A stretch of 64,000 bases of DNA from Actinoallomurus bryophytorum (GTDB lineage Bacteria; Actinomycetota; Actinomycetes; Streptosporangiales; Streptosporangiaceae), in NCBI RefSeq assembly GCF_006716425.1, contig NZ_VFOZ01000001.1, positions 6,882,001 through 6,946,000 on the forward strand, written 5' to 3'. A program made the translations under genes and the position numbers. Positions within the stretch are counted from its first letter, which is position 1, and each line of letters starts with the position of its first letter. Below, in pieces: positions 44,499-54,283 of this stretch. A model generated the notes under the pieces. That model made no database searches and was not told the DNA's origin. It saw nothing but the letters and a program-made list of their open reading frames with translations.

Positions 44499-47400
44499 TC
44501 ATTCGGCGCCCCCGTCGTATGCCGAGAGCATCTCGGCGAGGGAGTCGCCGACGGATTGGGCGCTCTGGGCGTTCCAGAGCAGCGCGGACGGCAGGCGAAG
44601 GCGGAAGTGTCTTTCCAGTCGTTGCCGGACGACGAGGCTCAGCACCGAGTCGAGTCCCAGCCCGGCCAGTGGCCGGCGGGGGTCGAGCTCCTCGGCCGGC
44701 AGCCGCAGCTCGGCGGCGACCTGCCGTGTCACCTCGCCGACGACGTGGTTTCGCAGTTCCTCGCCGGCCAGGCCGGCCCAGGAGCGGTCCGCCGCGTCGG
44801 CGCCGCCGGGTGCCGCCGCTTCTTCCGCGAGCAGCTCACTCAGGATGACGGGCCGCCGCATTCCCGGTTCGAGCGGGATGGTGCGCAGCACCGCGACGTG
44901 GGCCACGTCGTGCCGTTCGACGTATTCCCAGGAGCGGAAGGCGTCCGCGGCGGTGATGTCGGCCGTTCCACGCGCCGCCAGCTCGGCGTCGATGACCTCG
45001 GACGAGGTGGACATGCCCAGCCCTCGCCAGGAGGTCCAGCCGATGGCGGTGGTGCGGTCGTCGCGGTCGGCCGCCCGCCGGTGCGCGGCGAGCGCGTCAA
45101 GGAAGGTGTTGGCCGCGGCGTAGGCGGTCTGCCCGGGCAGACCGAGCAGCGGTCCGGCCGAGGAGAACAACACCAGGAAGTCCAGGCTCGCGGGCGGAAA
45201 GAGCTCGTGCAACACGAGTGCCCCGCCGACCTTCGGCCGCATGACCGTGTGCAGCGACCGCCGATCGACGTTCCTGGCCAGCCGGTTGTCCAGGACACCC
45301 GCCGCGTGCACGATCCCGCGGATCGGCGGCAGGCCGAGCGCGTGGGCGTCCAGCAGCCTCGCGGCCTGTTCCCGGTCGGCGATGTCGAGTGCGAGCGTCC
45401 TTACGGTGACGCCGCGGTTCTCCAGGGCCCGTACCGACTCGATGCGGTCGCGTGTCGCGGGGTCGGTGACCGTGGCCCATTCCTCGTGGGGCGGCAGACC
45501 GGTCCGTCCCAGGAGGACCAGGCGCCGTGCGCCGCGGCCGGCCAGCCAGTGCGCGACCTCCAGGCCGAGCGTGCCGAGCCCTCCGGTGATGAGGTACGTG
45601 CCGTCCGCGCGGCAGCCCACGAGCCGTCCTGTCCGTGCTTCGGCCTGCTCGAGGGGTACCAGCCGGGCCGCCAGCGCGCCGCCGTCTCGCAGGGCGACGA
45701 TCTCATCGCCGGGCGGCGTGCGTAGCAGGCGGGCCAGTAAGGGCCCTGCCGCGGGGTCGCGGAGGTCCAGGTCGACGAGGCCGCCCCACAGCTCCGGATG
45801 CTCGCCCGCCAGCACGCGGCCGACACCCCAGAGGGGGGACTGCTCGACCGATTCGCCCTCTCGTACGCCCTGTGTGAGGCACCACAGGCGGGCGCGCTCG
45901 GCGTCGCCGCGGTCGGCCAGCCGCTGCGCCGTGTCGACCAGCCGCCAGGCGGCGTCGACGGCCGCCTCGAGCGTCTCCCGGCCGCCGGTGGGCACGACGA
46001 TCACCGCGGCCGGCTCGGTGAACCGCGGTAGGTCCGCGGCCTGGGGGACCGTGAGCGTACGGACGCCCGCCTCCGCGAGCGCCGGGCCCAGGGCCCCGGC
46101 CGCCGCCCCGTCGTCCCCGACGAACACCGCGACCGAAGGTGCGGCGGCCGCGATGCCGTTGCCGCCGGGGGCAGGTGACCCCGAGGCGTCCGCGTCCAGG
46201 TCCAGGGGGCGCCAGACCATCTCGTGCACCAGGCGGCGCGGGCTGGTGGGCGCACCGATGTCACCGTTGGGGACCCCGTAGCGAAGCCCGAGGAACCGGG
46301 CGACCAGTTCCCCCGACATGGTCGTGATATCGACGTCGACCGTGTCCCGTCCCGCCGGACCCCCGAGGGTCCTCACGCCGATGAGGGCCTCGGTCGGCGG
46401 TTGCCCGGTGGTCGCGAACCGGCGGATGTGCGCGGGCATCCGCAGGACCGCCGGTCCGGAGAAGGAGAAAATGATCGAGGCCATGGACATCGCGGCGTCG
46501 AGCAGAGGGGCCCAGGTTGCCGGCTCCTCACCGTCCGGGCCGCGCGTGGAGACCCGGGCGACCATCACGCCCTCGCCCCGTGACAGCTCGAGGATCTGCC
46601 AGGGGAATCCCATCGCGGCCACGCTGACGTCGGCCAGCCGGGCGATGACCTGGTCGCCGGGCAGCGGCTCGGCGCACCGCGCACGCGCCGCGGCGACGAA
46701 CGGCTCGTCCGCCCAGATCTGCTCGGCCGGGGTGGAGACGACCGCCGTCGTGTGGGTCAGCCACCCGCTGTCGGAGTCGTCGTCGAGGGGACGGGAACTG
46801 AGCCGGAGGGCGCCGTCGGTGAAGATGATCTGGAGCGTCCTCGTGCCGCCGACCGCGACGGGCATGCGCAGAGCCACCTCGGCCAGTGCGGGCGGTGGCC
46901 CGCCGTCGCGCGCCGCGGCGACGAACGTGTTCAGCAGGACGGCGGCCGGGACGATCTCGGTGCCCTGCACCGGATGGTCGCCCGGATAGGGGCGGTTGGA
47001 CAGGTCGAGGTCGGTCTGCCACAGCATCGTCGGCGGGCTGGTGTTGACCATGAGCGACGAGCCGAGCAGCGTGTGCTCATCCGGGTCGTGCGCCCGGCCG
47101 TGCGCACCGCTCCGGCGCGGGCTCTCCGCCACGTACCGCCGATGCTGCCAGGCCGAGCGCGGCAGATCGACGATGTGCCCGCGCGGCTGGGCCGCACCCC
47201 AGCCGACCGGCACGCCGTTGCCGTGCAGGGTGCCGAGGTTGACGAGCATCGTGGCCTGCTCCGGCCGGTTCCGCCGCAGGGTGTACGCGGCCATCGTCTC
47301 CTCGACCCGGGCCGCGGCGAACGTCTCGAGCATTGAGGGGAGCACCACCGGGTGCGCGGAGATCTCCAGGAACGCGCGGTAACCGTCCTCCAGCGCGGCC

Positions 47401-49787
47401 TCGACCGCCTGGGTGAATCTGACGGGGTTGCGGAGGTTCGCCGCCCAGTAGTCACCGTCGCGGGTCTCCGTGCTGCGCGGGTCCGCCAGCGCGGTGGTGT
47501 ACGTCGGGAGCCGGGCGGGCCACGGCGTCAGGTCGTGCGCCGCCGCGACGAGCCCGGGCAGCAGCGGATCCATGTGGGCGCTGTGGAAGGCCACATCGGA
47601 GTCCACCCGGCGGACGAACCGGCCGTCCTCGCGGCGCCATTCCTCCGCGAGCGCCTCGATCGCGGAGGAGTCACCGGCCAGTACCGTCGACGACGGGGAG
47701 GCGGAGATCGCCGCGACCACGTCCTGCCGGCCGCCGAGCCGCCCGGCGACCTCCTCGAACGGCAGGTTGACCATCGCCATCGCGCCGTGGCCCATCGCGC
47801 GCCTGAGCAGCAGCGAGCGGCGGCAGACGAGTCGCGCGCCGTCATGGAGGTCGAGGATGCCGGCGGCGACGGCGGCGGAGATCTCCCCGACGGAGTGCCC
47901 GATGATGGCCGAGGGGCGGACGCCGTAGTGACCCCAGAGCTCGGCCAGCCCGGCCTGCAGCGCGAAGATCATCGGCTGGATCCGGTCGGTGGCGCGCAGT
48001 TCGCCGCCGAGGATCTCCTCGATGGGCGAGAAGCCGATCTCCGCCCGGAAGATCGGCTCGATGCTCTCCAGCACGTCGCGGAACACGGGCTCGCCGTCGA
48101 GTAGTTCGCGGCCCATCCCGGTCCACTGCGATCCGTGCCCGGAGAAGACCCAGACCAGCCCGGGTCCGGCGGCGGGCTCCAGAGGCGTGCCCACGCTGAC
48201 CTGGTCGATGGGCCGGTCCTCCGCCACCGCGCGGAGCCGCGTGGTCAGCTCGTCGCGGTCGGCGGCGACGATGCCGTGCCGATGGGTCAGATGGGCGCGC
48301 CGGTGGGCGAGGGTGTGCCCGACGTCCTCCAGCGGTGTGCCGGCGCCGTCGTGGTGCAGCCAGTCGGCCAGGCGGCCCGCGTACTCCCGTACGGACTCGG
48401 GCGACTCGCCGGACAGCGGATAGAGCCGGGGCGCGCCGTCCGGGATCACATCCGGAATCGCCTCGGCGGCCTCCGGCGCGGCCTCCTCGAGGACAAGGTG
48501 CGCGATGGTGCCGCCATAGCCGTACCCGGACACGCCGGCCCGGCGGGGACGGCCTTCCGGGGTGGTCCAGCGGATGGCCTCCGTGACGACCCGCAGCCCC
48601 GACTCGGCCCAGTCGATCTCCGGGCTCGGCTTGGTGAGGTTCAGGCTCGGCGGGATCATCCGGTGGTGGAGGGCGAGGGCGGCCTTCATGACGCCGGCCA
48701 CGCCGGACGCGGCCTCGAGGTGGCCGATGTTCGACTTGACCGAGCCGATCAGGCACGGCCGCTGCGGGGTGTGCCCGGGGCCGAACACCGCGGCGAGTGC
48801 GGCCGCCTCGATCGGATCGCCGACCTTCGTGCCGGTGCCGTGGGCCTCCACGTAGTCCACCGAGTCGGGCGAGACGCCCGCCTGCCGGCAGGCCAGCCGG
48901 AAGAGGTGCTCCTGGGCTTCGCTGCTGGGCGCCATGATGCCGTTGGTCCGGCCGTCCTGGTTGACCGAGCCGCCGCGGATCACGGCGAAGACCCGGTCGC
49001 CGTCGCGCCGCGCGTCCGACAGTCGCTTCAGAATGAGGATGCCGCAGCCCTCGCCACGCCCGTACCCGTCGGCCGCGGCGTCGAACGGCTTGCACCGGCC
49101 GTCGGGTGACAGCGCGCCCGCGGCGCCCATCACCAGCGTGAGGCTCGGGCCGGCCATCAGCATCACGCCGCCGGCGATCGCCAGCGGCACGGTGTTCTGC
49201 CGCAGGGCCTCGCACGCCATCTCCAGCGCGGCCAGCGACGCGGAGCAGGCGGTGTCCACGACCAGGCTGGGGCCGCGCAGGTCCAGCGTGTACGACACGC
49301 GGTTGGCGATGCCGCATAGTGACGAGCCGATTCCGGTCCACGCCTCGATGCGCGGCAGGTCCTCCAGCAGCCGGCGTCCGTAGTCGTCGGTGTTCACCCC
49401 GATGAACACACCGGCGTCGCTGCCGGTGAGCCGGTCGGGGGAGACCCCGGCGTGCTCGAGCGCCTCCCAGGTGACCTCCAGCGTGATCCGCTGCTGCGGG
49501 TCGATCAGCGCGGCCTCGCGAGGAGAGATCCCGAAGAAGGCCGCGTCAAAGCCGTCGATGTCATCCAGGAACCCGCCGTATCTGACCGCTTTCCGCGTCG
49601 CCGCCGCGGTCTCGCCCCCTGCGGCGACGTGATGGTCCCATCGGCCATCCGGAATCTTTCCTATGCCCTCCCTGCCGGAGACGAGCATTTCCCAGTATTC
49701 GGCCGAAGAGTTGACGCCGCCGGGGAATCGGCAGCCCATTCCCACGATGGCAATGGGTTCCCGGCCGACGTCGTTCAGTGTCGTCAT
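44499..49787 (-). CDS. Iterative type I PKS, 6-MSAS/naphthoate-synthase type (KS-AT-DH-KR-ACP)
   Basis: 1762 aa, typical of bacterial 6-methylsalicylate and naphthoate synthases. KS (1-435): Cys181 in DTACSAS, His316 in EAHGTGT, His356. AT (about 545-865): Ser632 in GHSVGE and a VAFHS motif, indicating malonyl-CoA. DH/TH (about 900-1175): His938 in HPVQGTEIVP, with Asp1097 in LLDAAM. KR (about 1390-1640): TGGLGTLG, Tyr1556 in AYAAAN. ACP (1680-1762): Ser1714 in GLDSV. No thioesterase is present; release could use the TH-type domain or a partner acyltransferase. Which aryl acid it makes cannot be read directly. It is divergent from the oxidoreductase-P450 operon. Confidence 0.95.
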   Translation of the reverse strand: MTTLNDVGREPIAIVGMGCRFPGGVNSSAEYWEMLVSGREGIGKIPDGRWDHHVAAGGETAAATRKAVRYGGFLDDIDGFDAAFFGISPREAALIDPQQRITLEVTWEALEHAGVSPDRLTGSDAGVFIGVNTDDYGRRLLEDLPRIEAWTGIGSSLCGIANRVSYTLDLRGPSLVVDTACSASLAALEMACEALRQNTVPLAIAGGVMLMAGPSLTLVMGAAGALSPDGRCKPFDAAADGYGRGEGCGILILKRLSDARRDGDRVFAVIRGGSVNQDGRTNGIMAPSSEAQEHLFRLACRQAGVSPDSVDYVEAHGTGTKVGDPIEAAALAAVFGPGHTPQRPCLIGSVKSNIGHLEAASGVAGVMKAALALHHRMIPPSLNLTKPSPEIDWAESGLRVVTEAIRWTTPEGRPRRAGVSGYGYGGTIAHLVLEEAAPEAAEAIPDVIPDGAPRLYPLSGESPESVREYAGRLADWLHHDGAGTPLEDVGHTLAHRRAHLTHRHGIVAADRDELTTRLRAVAEDRPIDQVSVGTPLEPAAGPGLVWVFSGHGSQWTGMGRELLDGEPVFRDVLESIEPIFRAEIGFSPIEEILGGELRATDRIQPMIFALQAGLAELWGHYGVRPSAIIGHSVGEISAAVAAGILDLHDGARLVCRRSLLLRRAMGHGAMAMVNLPFEEVAGRLGGRQDVVAAISASPSSTVLAGDSSAIEALAEEWRREDGRFVRRVDSDVAFHSAHMDPLLPGLVAAAHDLTPWPARLPTYTTALADPRSTETRDGDYWAANLRNPVRFTQAVEAALEDGYRAFLEISAHPVVLPSMLETFAAARVEETMAAYTLRRNRPEQATMLVNLGTLHGNGVPVGWGAAQPRGHIVDLPRSAWQHRRYVAESPRRSGAHGRAHDPDEHTLLGSSLMVNTSPPTMLWQTDLDLSNRPYPGDHPVQGTEIVPAAVLLNTFVAAARDGGPPPALAEVALRMPVAVGGTRTLQIIFTDGALRLSSRPLDDDSDSGWLTHTTAVVSTPAEQIWADEPFVAAARARCAEPLPGDQVIARLADVSVAAMGFPWQILELSRGEGVMVARVSTRGPDGEEPATWAPLLDAAMSMASIIFSFSGPAVLRMPAHIRRFATTGQPPTEALIGVRTLGGPAGRDTVDVDITTMSGELVARFLGLRYGVPNGDIGAPTSPRRLVHEMVWRPLDLDADASGSPAPGGNGIAAAAPSVAVFVGDDGAAAGALGPALAEAGVRTLTVPQAADLPRFTEPAAVIVVPTGGRETLEAAVDAAWRLVDTAQRLADRGDAERARLWCLTQGVREGESVEQSPLWGVGRVLAGEHPELWGGLVDLDLRDPAAGPLLARLLRTPPGDEIVALRDGGALAARLVPLEQAEARTGRLVGCRADGTYLITGGLGTLGLEVAHWLAGRGARRLVLLGRTGLPPHEEWATVTDPATRDRIESVRALENRGVTVRTLALDIADREQAARLLDAHALGLPPIRGIVHAAGVLDNRLARNVDRRSLHTVMRPKVGGALVLHELFPPASLDFLVLFSSAGPLLGLPGQTAYAAANTFLDALAAHRRAADRDDRTTAIGWTSWRGLGMSTSSEVIDAELAARGTADITAADAFRSWEYVERHDVAHVAVLRTIPLEPGMRRPVILSELLAEEAAAPGGADAADRSWAGLAGEELRNHVVGEVTRQVAAELRLPAEELDPRRPLAGLGLDSVLSLVVRQRLERHFRLRLPSALLWNAQSAQSVGDSLAEMLSAYDGGAE

Positions 49788-50002
49788 GCATGCCTCTATT
49801 CAGCGAGCCGAATGGATAAAGGGTCGCCTCAGGAGGGTCCCTGCGACGTCATTCAGCGGTCCCGCGAAGGCAGGAATTTGCCCAGCCGACTGGTGATTCC
49901 TGCCCGATGCAGCCCTGCTGGTGTGCGGCTTACGCTCCGGTCGAGACCGGACCCACGACGATCGCCCGATCGCCGGGAGGACGGGATCTGAGGAGAGACG
50001 GC

Positions 50003-51148
50003 ATGAGATACACGAACGTGGTGGTGAGCCGCCGCGGTGACTCGGGCGGCATCGAGGTGACCACGCGGGAGAGCGCACCGCCCGGGCCCGGTCAGGTGCT
50101 GATCCGGCTGGTCGCGGCCGGGGTCTCCTACGGTGACGTACTCCTGCGTGAAGGCGTCATTCCCGGCGCGCCGAAGCCGCCCTTCGTCCCCGGGTACGAC
50201 GCGGCCGGCGTGGTCGAGGCGGTGGGCGACGGCGTGTCGGGGCTGGCGGCGGGGCAGTGGGTCTGCGCCATCGTGCGGGGCGGCGGGTACTCGGAGTTCC
50301 TGACCGCGCCCGCCGACCGGGTGGTGCCGTTGCCGGACGGGGTCGACCCGGTGGAGGTCGCCGCGATGGCGCTGAACTACTTCGTCGCCTACCAGATGCT
50401 GCACCGGGTCGCCCATGCGCGACCGGGCCAGACCGCCATGGTGCACGGCGCGGCGGGCGGCGTCGGCACCGCCCTGCTGGAGCTGGCCGCGCTGGCGGGG
50501 GTCAAGTGCTTCGGCTCGGCCTCGCCGGGAAAGCGGGAGGTCGTCACGTCCCTGGGCGCCGAGTACATCGACTACCGCGCGGAGGACTTCGTCAACGTGG
50601 TGCGCGGACGCCCCGGATGGGCGCTCGATGACACCTTCGACTGCAAGCACGGGCACCCCCGCGGCGGCGTGGACATGGTGTTCGACGCGGTGGGAGGCAC
50701 GCACTTCATGCGCTCGTACCGCGCGTTGAACCGGCCCGGCACGCTCGTCGCGTACGGGCAGAGCCAGGCGCTGCACGAGGGCAACGCGCGTACGGGCCTG
50801 GCCATCTTCGGGTTCCTGGGCGGGATATTCGCCCCGAAGCTGATCCCCGACGGCCGGCGCACGGTCTTCTACAACGCATGGAGCCTCGAGAAGAAAGAGC
50901 CACGTGCCTACCGGGACGACATGACCAAGCTGCTGGACCTGCTCGCGGCCGGCGAGATCAAACCGGTCATCGCACGGACCCTTCCGCTGTCGGAGGCGCG
51001 CGCCGCCCAGGGGCTTCTGGAGAAGTCGGCGGTCGCCGGAAAGATCGTCCTGATCTGTGACGATGACGCGCCCGGCGAGCGGACCCGAACGGAGGACCCG
51101 CGCGAGCGTTCAGGCCGCGTGGAGCAGAGAGGGAGTGCCACATCGTGA
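50003..51148 (+). CDS. MDR quinone oxidoreductase
   Basis: 381 aa with GroES-like and Rossmann domains (FVPGYDAAGVVEAVGDGV; HGAAGGVGTALLELAALAG) and no zinc ligands. Compared with the paralogue at 37832 it has a roughly 20-residue insertion around PGWALDDTFDCKHGHPRGG and a 25-residue hydrophilic tail. ATG 50003 follows GAGGAGAGACGG. It heads a four-gene operon with SDR, P450 and ferredoxin; its stop overlaps the SDR start (GTGA). The 215-bp divergent gap upstream is the promoter region shared with the type I PKS. Confidence 0.88.
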   Translation: MRYTNVVVSRRGDSGGIEVTTRESAPPGPGQVLIRLVAAGVSYGDVLLREGVIPGAPKPPFVPGYDAAGVVEAVGDGVSGLAAGQWVCAIVRGGGYSEFLTAPADRVVPLPDGVDPVEVAAMALNYFVAYQMLHRVAHARPGQTAMVHGAAGGVGTALLELAALAGVKCFGSASPGKREVVTSLGAEYIDYRAEDFVNVVRGRPGWALDDTFDCKHGHPRGGVDMVFDAVGGTHFMRSYRALNRPGTLVAYGQSQALHEGNARTGLAIFGFLGGIFAPKLIPDGRRTVFYNAWSLEKKEPRAYRDDMTKLLDLLAAGEIKPVIARTLPLSEARAAQGLLEKSAVAGKIVLICDDDAPGERTRTEDPRERSGRVEQRGSATS

Positions 51149-51921
51149 CAACGCCGGATATCCCGATCTATCCAGATCTGAAGGGAAAGGCCGCTCTGAT
51201 CATCGGCGGCACGCAGGGAATCGGTGCCGAGACCGCGCGGATGCTCGTCGCCCAGGGAACGCGCGTCGCCATCTCCTCGCGTAACAAGAACAACGTCGAG
51301 GCGATGGTGGACGAGCTGCGCGCCGCCGGCGGCGAGGCGGTCGGGGTGGTCGCGGACGGCTCGGTGCCAGAAGACGTCGAACGCATCCGAGACGAGGTCA
51401 CGAGCGAGATCGGCCCTGTCGACGTGCTGGCCGCGTTCGTGGGCGGCGGTGGTGATCCGGTCCCGTTCGAGACCATCGGCCTGGACACCTGGCGCGCGAC
51501 GATCGACCTCAACCTGACCTCGACCTACCTCGCCCTGCACACGTTCGTCCCCGGCATGATCGAGCATGGCGGCGGCTCCATCATCACCATGGCCTCCACC
51601 GCGGGCCGGCTGGCCGGCCAGGCCGCCTCGTCGTACGCGGCGGCGAAGGCCGGCGTCGGGATGCTGACCAAGCACCTCGCACGGGAACTCGGCGACCGTG
51701 GCATCCGGCTGAACTGCATCGCCCCCTCGCTGGTCATGACCGAGAGTAAGGAGGCGCAGATCCCGGCGGACCGGCTTCCGCAGATCGTGAAGCTGTTCCC
51801 GCTGGGCAGGATCGGCAGGCCCGCCGACTGCGCCCTCGCCACTCTGTTCCTCGCGTCCGAATCCTCTTCTTGGTTGACCGGGCTCACGATCGACGTATCC
51901 GGCGGCCGGATCATCATCTAG
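51145..51921 (+). CDS. SDR-family oxidoreductase
   Basis: 258 aa. Cofactor motif IGGTQGIGAETA, catalytic Ser in TMASTAGRLAG, Tyr/Lys in SSYAAAKAG, and a C-terminal LTIDVSGG. The usual NNAG strand reads AFVGGGG. The GTG start overlaps the oxidoreductase stop. It is a probable tailoring ketoreductase or dehydrogenase of the aryl-acid branch. Confidence 0.88.
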   Translation: MTTPDIPIYPDLKGKAALIIGGTQGIGAETARMLVAQGTRVAISSRNKNNVEAMVDELRAAGGEAVGVVADGSVPEDVERIRDEVTSEIGPVDVLAAFVGGGGDPVPFETIGLDTWRATIDLNLTSTYLALHTFVPGMIEHGGGSIITMASTAGRLAGQAASSYAAAKAGVGMLTKHLARELGDRGIRLNCIAPSLVMTESKEAQIPADRLPQIVKLFPLGRIGRPADCALATLFLASESSSWLTGLTIDVSGGRIII

Positions 51922-51929
51922 GGGTATCC

Positions 51930-53132
51930 ATGACTGTTGATTCCGAACTCCCCGCACCGCCCGTCCGCCGGGAAGGGCCGATGGACCCGCCGTCGGCGTT
52001 CCGCCGGTTGCGCGCCGAGGCGCCGATCAGCCGGTTCCGCTGGCCCAACGGCATCGAGGCGTGGTTGGTGACGCGGTTCGACGACGTGCGTGCGATTCTC
52101 AACGACCCCAGGGTCAGCGTGAACCGGTTCGCCAGCCGGCCGCCGTCACTGTCGATAGGGCGCAAGGGCGGCGTGATGCTGCCGAAGTCGCTGAGTGGCA
52201 TGGATCCGCCCGAACACACCCCGCGCCGCGCGCTCTACGTACGCGAGCTCACGGTACGGCGGGTGCAACGGCTCCAGCCGAGAATCACCGAGATCGTCGA
52301 CGGCCTGCTGGACGGCATGGAGCGCTCGGGGTCGCCGGTCGATCTCGTGGAGGCGTTCGCGGCGCCCATCCCCTCGATGGTGATCTGCGAGTTGCTGGGC
52401 GTGCCGCAGGAGGACCAGAGCGAGTTCCAGCACCACACGAACACGATCATGGGCGTCGACACCCCGGCGGACCAGGTGCAGACGGCCACGCTCACGCTGA
52501 TGGACTACCTGCGCGGGCTGATCAGGATGAGGCGGAGCGATCCCGGCGACGACATCCTCAGCCGCCTGACGCATGGCGAGATCGACGGCGCCACGATGGA
52601 CGAGGACGAGCTGGTCGGTCACGCGATGCTGCTGCTCATCGCGGGCCATGAGACCACCGCGAACATGATCGCGCTGGGCGCGCTGACGTTGCTGGAGCAC
52701 TCGGACCAGATCGCGGCGCTGACGGCCGACCCCAAGCGCGCGGACAACATGGTCGAGGAACTGCTTCGTTACCACACGGTCGTCCAGTACGGGCTGGTGC
52801 GCAAGGTCACCGCCGACCTCCCGATCGGCGACGTGGTCATCCGCGAGGGCGACTGGGTGGTCTGCTCCCTCGCGTCCGCCAACCGGGACGAGTCCGTCTG
52901 CCCGCACAGCGACACCTTCGACACCGGTCGCGAGAACCCGCGGCAGGTGAGCTTCGGGTACGGCAGCCACCAGTGTGCGGGGCAGAATCTCGCCCGGCTC
53001 GAGCTCAAGACCGCGCTGGTGCGATTGTTCCAGCGGTTCCCCGGGCTGAGGGTCGAGCGGCCGTTGGAGGAGCTGCCGTTCCGCACTGACGCGTGGGTCT
53101 ACGGCATGCAGGAACTCCTGGTGAGATGGTGA
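51930..53132 (+). CDS. Cytochrome P450 hydroxylase
   Basis: 400 aa, a soluble class I bacterial P450. I-helix motif LLIAGHETTANMI, ExxR in EELLRYHT and haem loop FGYGSHQCAGQNLARLE (Cys349). GGGG lies just before ATG 51930. The downstream ferredoxin overlaps it and would supply electrons. With the O-methyltransferase at 43366 it mirrors the P450 plus methyltransferase pairs that decorate naphthoate or salicylate units. Confidence 0.95.
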   Translation: MTVDSELPAPPVRREGPMDPPSAFRRLRAEAPISRFRWPNGIEAWLVTRFDDVRAILNDPRVSVNRFASRPPSLSIGRKGGVMLPKSLSGMDPPEHTPRRALYVRELTVRRVQRLQPRITEIVDGLLDGMERSGSPVDLVEAFAAPIPSMVICELLGVPQEDQSEFQHHTNTIMGVDTPADQVQTATLTLMDYLRGLIRMRRSDPGDDILSRLTHGEIDGATMDEDELVGHAMLLLIAGHETTANMIALGALTLLEHSDQIAALTADPKRADNMVEELLRYHTVVQYGLVRKVTADLPIGDVVIREGDWVVCSLASANRDESVCPHSDTFDTGRENPRQVSFGYGSHQCAGQNLARLELKTALVRLFQRFPGLRVERPLEELPFRTDAWVYGMQELLVRW

Positions 53133-53335
53133 CGAGAGTACGTGTGGTGGCCGACCGCCGGCGCTGCGCCGGCTCCGGCCAGTGCGCTCTGCGCCTACCG
53201 GCGGTCTTCGATCAGCGCGACACGGACGGCCGTGTCGCGCTGGTCGAGGAGTACCCGGACGAGGCGCTGCTTCCGGCCCTGCGCCAGGCCGCGGACCGCT
53301 GCCCGTCCCGTGCGATCAAGATCGTCACGGCGTAG
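53126..53335 (+). CDS. [3Fe-4S] ferredoxin partner of the P450
   Basis: 69 aa with RRRCAGSGQCALRLP and a later DRCPSRAIKI, the Cys pattern of single-cluster P450 redox partners. ATG 53126 lies 7 bp inside the P450 gene (GTG 53129 is an alternative), so translation is coupled. Confidence 0.92.
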   Translation: MVTRVRVVADRRRCAGSGQCALRLPAVFDQRDTDGRVALVEEYPDEALLPALRQAADRCPSRAIKIVTA

Positions 53336-53351
53336 TATCCCGGCCACATCC

Positions 53352-53376
53352 ACGCCGCCGGTAGCGGCGTTTCTTT
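53352..53376 (+). terminator. Intrinsic terminator after the P450-ferredoxin operon
   Basis: ACGCCGC-CGGTA-GCGGCGT, a perfect 7-bp stem followed by TTTCTTT, 17 bp after the ferredoxin stop and between convergent operons. Confidence 0.8.
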
Positions 53377-53440
53377 CCGCCGCTCGAACCGCTCCGCGGC
53401 CGGCGGCGGTGTCGATGATGCGTCCGGTGAGCCACCGGGA

Positions 53441-54283
53441 TCAGGTGACGTCGCGACGGCGGAAGACGATCAGCGCCACCGCGCAGAACAGTGCCACGTA
53501 GGCGGCGAGGACGGCCCCCGCGTGTGTCCCGCTGACCGCGTCCGACACCCCCGGGTTCCCGCGCGTGGACGCCCCGAGCGCCGCCACGGCGGACCCACCG
53601 TTGGTCCCGGGCAGCCATTTCTGGATGAAGTCCATGAATCCGAGCAGTGACGCGAAGCCCCGGATGAGGTTTTCCACCACCAGCGCCCAGACCAGCCCCA
53701 AACCGATGGGCAGCGCCGTACCACGCAGGAGCGTGCCCAGCATCAACCCGCCCAGGCACCAGGTCACGACGATGAGCCAGCCGACGCCGACCCCTCGCGC
53801 CAGCTCCGCGACGGGCGGCCAGTGCGCCGGAGCGGACTTGATCGTCGCGATCAGCAGGGCGGCGATCGAGTCCGTCACGAACTCCGTGAGCACGAGCGCG
53901 AGCGAGATGCCGGCGGCCACGACGATTTTGCCGGTCAGCACCGTCGTACGGGAGGGACCCTGGGCGAGGATCGTCTTGACCGTGCCCCAGCCGTACTCGC
54001 TGCCGGAGATCAGAACGCCCAGGATGAGCGCGAAGGCGCCGCCGAACATCGGCAGTCCAGAGGTCAGGGTGGGCACGAGATCGGCCGGCAGCGTGCCGGC
54101 GAGGAGATCGGCGGGGGATTGGCCGCCGTCGGGCCCGAACCCGCCGCCGCTGCCCTGTGAGCCCAGATAGGGGAAGACATAGCCGAACATCAGGCCGAGC
54201 AGGATCCACAGGCCGGCGACGACCCACACCGCCGGGCGCTTGCGGAGCTTGAACAGCTCGGCCGACAAGACCGCGTACGTCAT
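53441..54283 (-). CDS. ABC-2 type exporter permease
   Basis: 280 aa with about six hydrophobic segments and an N-terminal cytoplasmic AELFKLRKRPAVW stretch, as in bacterial ABC-2 permeases with a large TM1-TM2 extracellular loop. Start ATG overlaps the ATPase stop (ATGA). Together with the ATPase it forms a DrrAB-like exporter, possibly for the adjacent polyketide product. Confidence 0.85.
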   Translation of the reverse strand: MTYAVLSAELFKLRKRPAVWVVAGLWILLGLMFGYVFPYLGSQGSGGGFGPDGGQSPADLLAGTLPADLVPTLTSGLPMFGGAFALILGVLISGSEYGWGTVKTILAQGPSRTTVLTGKIVVAAGISLALVLTEFVTDSIAALLIATIKSAPAHWPPVAELARGVGVGWLIVVTWCLGGLMLGTLLRGTALPIGLGLVWALVVENLIRGFASLLGFMDFIQKWLPGTNGGSAVAALGASTRGNPGVSDAVSGTHAGAVLAAYVALFCAVALIVFRRRDVT

